A stretch of 8,931 nt of DNA. It comes from an uncultured Lachnospiraceae bacterium (GTDB lineage Bacteria > Bacillota > Clostridia > Lachnospirales > Lachnospiraceae). A model generated the notes under the pieces. The model was not told the origin of the DNA. It did not search any database and saw nothing but the letters and a program-made list of their open reading frames with translations. Numbering within the stretch: position 1 is the first letter of the stretch; the number at the start of each line of letters is the position of its first letter. Positions 5,808-8,931 of this stretch are shown piece after piece. The DNA lies in contig CAMAHO010000086.1 of assembly GCA_945834545.1 (NCBI GenBank), positions 1 through 8,931 of the forward strand, given 5' to 3'. The position numbers were made by a program, and so were the translations under genes.

Positions 5808-8102
5808 CTATTCTATTTTTTGCAATTTCGCAAAGGAGGCATACATAATTTTTTGACCTGATTGGTCAAAATCCACTGTCACTACATAGTCTCTGGGGCC
5901 CTTTTCAATCTTTAATACCGTACCATCACCAAACTTTATATGTGTAATCCGATCGCCCACTTCATACCCAAGAGCTCCCTCGTCGGTGGCCATATCCACG
6001 CCCTTTTTTATCTCATTTAAGCGATTTATCTTCTTTACGCTTTGAAGAATATATGGCTTGGATACGAGCTCTTTCCTTTTTTGCGTGTCTGTAATCGGGA
6101 AACCCATTTTCTCCATCATGCTCTGTCTGTCAAAGCCGCGATTCTCTGTTGTTTCCCGTAAATAGCCAATGGTATTATCCAGAAGAGACGCAGGGATTTC
6201 TCTCACGAAACGGCTGACGGCATTATACTGTGTTTCCCCACGAATCATACGGCTTCTGGCGCAGGTCAGGGTAAGCTCCTTCATGGCACGGGTAATCCCC
6301 ACATAGGCAAGGCGTCTTTCCTCCTCCATTTCATCCGGATTATCAGCACCGATGCACATACCGCTGGGGAAAAGGCCGTCCTCCATACCAGCTATGAATA
6401 CATAGGGGAATTCCAAGCCCTTTGCACTATGTAGTGTCATGAGCAGAACCGTCTTTTCATCCTCCTTGACACTGTCAATATCCGCAACCAGAGCTACCTC
6501 CTCCAGGAAGTCAGTAAGTGTCACCTCTTCATCCTGCTGTTCCTCAAACAAAACCGCCTTGGTAATCAATTCATCGATATTTGCCAATCGTTCCTCAGCT
6601 TTTTCCTCTTCCTCAGCATCATACAAGTAATCCTTGTACGCAATGACCTCCAAAACATTTTTAATCAAATCCTCCAAGGTATAACTGGACAATCCACTGC
6701 GCAGGACACGAATCATATTCACAAAGGCTTCTATTTTTTGAGCTGTTTTGCCAAGCCCCGGAATCTCTTGCGCCTCACACATGGCAGCAAAAAGTGAGAT
6801 GTCCTTTTGTCTGGCATAGGCCTCTACTTTATCCATAGTTGCGTTACCAATGGCCCTCTTGGGGACATTGATAATCCTGCGCAGGGCCACATCATCTCTA
6901 CCGTTATCAATGGTCTTTAAATATGCCAGGATGTCCTTTATCTCCGCTCTGGAATAGAAATTCACTCCGCCTACTACATGGTAGGGGATACCCTCCACCA
7001 CCATTCGTTCCTCCAACATTCTGGCTTGCGCATTGGTACGATAGAGAACCGCAAATTGGTTATACATGGCCTCCCCACTTTTGACTCTTGACAAGATGCT
7101 TGAGGCAATGTATTGCGCCTCCTCATAGCCACTGTCAAGCTGCATAAAGTGTACCTTGTCTCCCTCTGCCTTCTGTGTCCAGAGAGCTTTATTCTTTCGT
7201 CTTTCATTGTGCATTATGACAGCATTGGCAGCATCCAGGATATTTCTGTTGGAACGGTAGTTTTGTTCCAGCTTAATGACCTGCGCTTCCGGATAATGTG
7301 TCTCAAAGTCCAAAATATTTCGAATATCTGCACCACGGAACTTGTAAATCGACTGGTCATCATCTCCTACCACACATAAATTACGATATTTCGATGCCAA
7401 CAGTCGGATTAGTTCAAACTGTGCCTCGTTGGTATCCTGGTATTCATCCACCATAATGTATTTAAAACGTTCCTGATAGCCCTCCAATACCATGGGATCT
7501 TTTCTGAAAAGCTCAACCGTTTTCATAATGATATCATCAAAATCCAAGGCATTGTTTTTCCTCAGCGTATCCTGATATTCCCGATACACCTGAGCGATTA
7601 ATTGCTTCTTATACTCCCCGTTTGCTTCGGCTTCATATGCATCCGGCGTTAACAAGCTATCCTTTGCCTTGGAGATTGCTGCCATAAAGGTTCTTTCTTT
7701 ATACATCTTAGCATCTATATTAAGTCTCTTGCAAATGGCTTTTACCACGGATTTCTGATCATCCGTATCATAAATCGTAAATCGTGTATCATAGCCGATA
7801 TGATCTATATAGCGTCGTAGTATTCTGACGCAAGCCGAATGGAAGGTGCTGACCCAAATCTGGTCTGTTCCAAAGCTTACCAGTCGATCCACTCTCTCTC
7901 GCATCTCAGATGCCGCTTTATTGGTAAAGGTGATGGCAAGTATATTCCACGGATTCACAGCCTTCTCTTCAATCAGATAGGCGATTCTGTGCGTCAAGGC
8001 TCTGGTCTTCCCACTTCCGGCTCCAGCCAAAATCAATACCGGCCCTTCCGTTGTAAAGACAGCCTTCTTTTGTTCCTCATTCAAGGTATCGTAAATACTC
8101 AT
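5808..8102 (-). CDS. pcrA: ATP-dependent DNA helicase PcrA (UvrD/Rep family, SF1A)
   Basis: PcrA is the 3'-5' DNA helicase of Gram-positive bacteria used in nucleotide excision repair, rolling-circle replication and clearing of recombination and transcription obstacles. The 764-residue protein has all SF1A motifs in order: Q-motif region LNEEQKKAV (7-15), Walker A AGAGSGKT (26-33), Ia ITFTNKAASEM (57-67), Ib STFHS (85-89), Walker B/II DEYQDTN (219-225), III GDDDQSIYKFRGA (246-258), IV QNYRS (280-284), V TLHSAKGLEF (556-565), and VI ERRLAYVGITRA (595-606). After a less conserved linker (about 645-710), a Tudor-like C-terminal domain begins VGDRITHIKFGDGTV (715-729); this part contacts RNA polymerase in PcrA/UvrD. 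Length and layout are typical. The ATG at 8102 has GGAG seven bases upstream. I see no clear promoter in the roughly 95 nt upstream, so it may depend on readthrough past the hairpin at 8132-8165 or on a weak promoter. No good terminator follows the stop. Confidence 0.97.
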   Translation of the reverse strand: MSIYDTLNEEQKKAVFTTEGPVLILAGAGSGKTRALTHRIAYLIEEKAVNPWNILAITFTNKAASEMRERVDRLVSFGTDQIWVSTFHSACVRILRRYIDHIGYDTRFTIYDTDDQKSVVKAICKRLNIDAKMYKERTFMAAISKAKDSLLTPDAYEAEANGEYKKQLIAQVYREYQDTLRKNNALDFDDIIMKTVELFRKDPMVLEGYQERFKYIMVDEYQDTNEAQFELIRLLASKYRNLCVVGDDDQSIYKFRGADIRNILDFETHYPEAQVIKLEQNYRSNRNILDAANAVIMHNERRKNKALWTQKAEGDKVHFMQLDSGYEEAQYIASSILSRVKSGEAMYNQFAVLYRTNAQARMLEERMVVEGIPYHVVGGVNFYSRAEIKDILAYLKTIDNGRDDVALRRIINVPKRAIGNATMDKVEAYARQKDISLFAAMCEAQEIPGLGKTAQKIEAFVNMIRVLRSGLSSYTLEDLIKNVLEVIAYKDYLYDAEEEEKAEERLANIDELITKAVLFEEQQDEEVTLTDFLEEVALVADIDSVKEDEKTVLLMTLHSAKGLEFPYVFIAGMEDGLFPSGMCIGADNPDEMEEERRLAYVGITRAMKELTLTCARSRMIRGETQYNAVSRFVREIPASLLDNTIGYLRETTENRGFDRQSMMEKMGFPITDTQKRKELVSKPYILQSVKKINRLNEIKKGVDMATDEGALGYEVGDRITHIKFGDGTVLKIEKGPRDYVVTVDFDQSGQKIMYASFAKLQKIE

Positions 8103-8125
8103 AATGTCACTCCAGTGTTACTAAT

Positions 8126-8165
8126 CCATAAGAAAATCCCAGCCGCTTTGTTGACCGGGATTTCC
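8126..8165 (-). terminator. Terminator or attenuator hairpin between the SPFH gene and pcrA
   Basis: On the minus strand GGAAATCCCGGTC (8165-8153) can pair with GGCTGGGATTTTC (8144-8132), a 13-bp stem including three G-U pairs, around an 8-nt loop. The downstream run is short and interrupted (TTTTCTTAT, partly within the stem), so termination may be incomplete. It starts 35 nt after the SPFH stop codon and ends about 30 nt before the pcrA start, so leaky termination would let some transcription continue into pcrA. Confidence 0.62.
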
Positions 8166-8199
8166 GTTTTACAAGATACTAAGTATGTTTCCTCTGATG

Positions 8200-8931
8200 T
8201 CATTTTTGAATGTCATTCTCATCAAAGACATCGCCGCACTCAGGACAGAATTTCGGCGGATGAGCAGGATCTTCCGGCTCGTATCCACACTTATCACATT
8301 TATACAAAGGTGCGCCTTCCGGTTTTTTGCTGCCACAATTGGTGCAGAACTTTCCTTGATTTACAGCACCACAGGAGCAAGTCCAGCCTGCCTCGGAAGG
8401 CTTAGGTGCTCCACATTCCATACAGAACTTGCCTCGGTTATCACTCTTACCGCAGGAACAGGTCCAACCTAGGATAGGCGCCTGATTCGCACCTGCCGTT
8501 GCCTGCTGTTGCATCCCCATCTGATAGAAGCCCTGGGCATTGGTCGCTCCCATTTGTCCCGCCATATTCATATTAGCAAATGCAAACATAGGTCCCGTGG
8601 CAGTATTCCCCGCAGCCGTTTTCATTGCCTCTCCCGTAGCTTCGGTCATATAGGCTCCGGCCATCATGGGATCCTTTAAGGTTCCCCTTACTTGAAGCTC
8701 CTGGATAACCTTTAAGTCCTCAGGAGGAACGGTAGGCGGATCCATGCTGACAGTGACTACCTCAATTCCTCGTAACTTTATCCACTTTGTAGAAAGTGCC
8801 TCATTTAGATAATCCGCCAATTCTGAGCAATGCTGAGGAACCTGAGATGGACGAATCTCCAAATTAGATAGTTTCCCTAAAGCCGGAGTCAGCGCAGCCA
8901 CAAACTCCGTTTTCATCTGGGACGCAATCTG
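8200..8931 (-). CDS. SPFH-domain protein with three C-terminal zinc ribbons, C-terminal part (YdjI-like)
   Basis: The frame is open to the right edge, so the N-terminus is missing; 243 residues are visible. Residues 1 to about 80 resemble the end of an SPFH (band-7/flotillin-like) domain of the YdjI or 'virion core protein' type: an LTPALGKL helix, a HCSELADYLNEALSTKW helix, then RGIEVVTVSMD and PPEDLKVIQELQ. Next comes a low-complexity Ala/Gly/Met/Gln-rich linker (about 86-153). Three zinc ribbons close the protein: C158/C160/C170/C173, C185/C187/C196/C199 and C212/C215/C229/C232. The first two are near-copies (GWTCSCG, then GKFC, CG and KP), suggesting a tandem duplication; the third is a longer rubredoxin-like knuckle. 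In B. subtilis YdjI is encoded with PspA (YdjF) and acts in membrane-associated stress complexes; a similar membrane scaffold role is inference. An internal Met at 8916 begins a frame but is not the true start because the domain continues upstream. Confidence 0.86.
   Translation of the reverse strand, partial: QIASQMKTEFVAALTPALGKLSNLEIRPSQVPQHCSELADYLNEALSTKWIKLRGIEVVTVSMDPPTVPPEDLKVIQELQVRGTLKDPMMAGAYMTEATGEAMKTAAGNTATGPMFAFANMNMAGQMGATNAQGFYQMGMQQQATAGANQAPILGWTCSCGKSDNRGKFCMECGAPKPSEAGWTCSCGAVNQGKFCTNCGSKKPEGAPLYKCDKCGYEPEDPAHPPKFCPECGDVFDENDIQK

Noticed and set aside
6974..7207. Open frame of 77 codons on the minus strand inside pcrA
   Set aside because: It is an out-of-frame shadow within the region encoding the conserved helicase and resembles no known protein.
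7839..8405. 188-codon open frame on the plus strand spanning the pcrA start and the SPFH gene
   Set aside because: It is antisense to two well-supported genes, crosses the intergenic hairpin, and has a Cys/His/Ser/Arg-rich composition typical of reverse-complement shadows.

Overview
The window is a compact, ordinary-looking chromosomal segment of a low-to-moderate GC Gram-positive bacterium, most likely a clostridial species of the family Lachnospiraceae. The reasons are strong GGAGG-type ribosome binding sites, a DUF5688-like protein (a family I know mainly from Lachnospiraceae), a YqeG-type phosphatase beside aroE, and PcrA, EF-P and YdjI-like SPFH proteins of Firmicute type. All ten genes lie on the minus strand, so transcription runs from high to low coordinates. 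I see no mobile element, tRNA, rRNA, CRISPR array or phage gene.

In transcription order: (1) 8931-8200, the C-terminal part of an SPFH-domain protein ending in three zinc ribbons, followed by a terminator-like hairpin (8126-8165). (2) 8102-5808, the DNA helicase PcrA/UvrD. (3) A near-consensus extended -10 promoter (5741-5769) starts a tightly packed run: a small membrane-anchored protein with an acidic tail (5704-5435), an RlmD/RlmCD-type 23S rRNA uracil-C5 methyltransferase (5420-3990), a GtrA-family membrane protein (3997-3506), a YqeG-type HAD phosphatase (3504-2986), and the shikimate pathway genes aroE (2981-2112), aroK (2091-1531) and type II aroQ (1501-1061). Gaps in this run are 29 nt or less and one pair overlaps, so it is probably one operon. 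(4) efp (963-406), with a possible promoter of its own and a strong intrinsic terminator (337-375). (5) The N-terminal 98 residues of a DUF5688-like protein, cut by the left edge.

AroQ, AroE and AroK catalyse three consecutive steps from 3-dehydroquinate to shikimate 3-phosphate. The methyltransferase, EF-P and PcrA serve ribosome function and genome maintenance. GtrA and YqeG could concern lipid-linked sugars and a phosphorylated substrate, but nothing here shows a functional link to the aro genes.

I found no convincing undescribed system. The points most worth a second look are the uncharacterised acidic-tailed small protein that leads the operon, the altered catalytic-region motifs of the methyltransferase, the triple zinc-ribbon SPFH protein, and the hairpin between it and pcrA. 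Start codons of efp, aroQ, yqeG and the small protein were moved inward from the longest open frames using ribosome binding sites and family N-termini.
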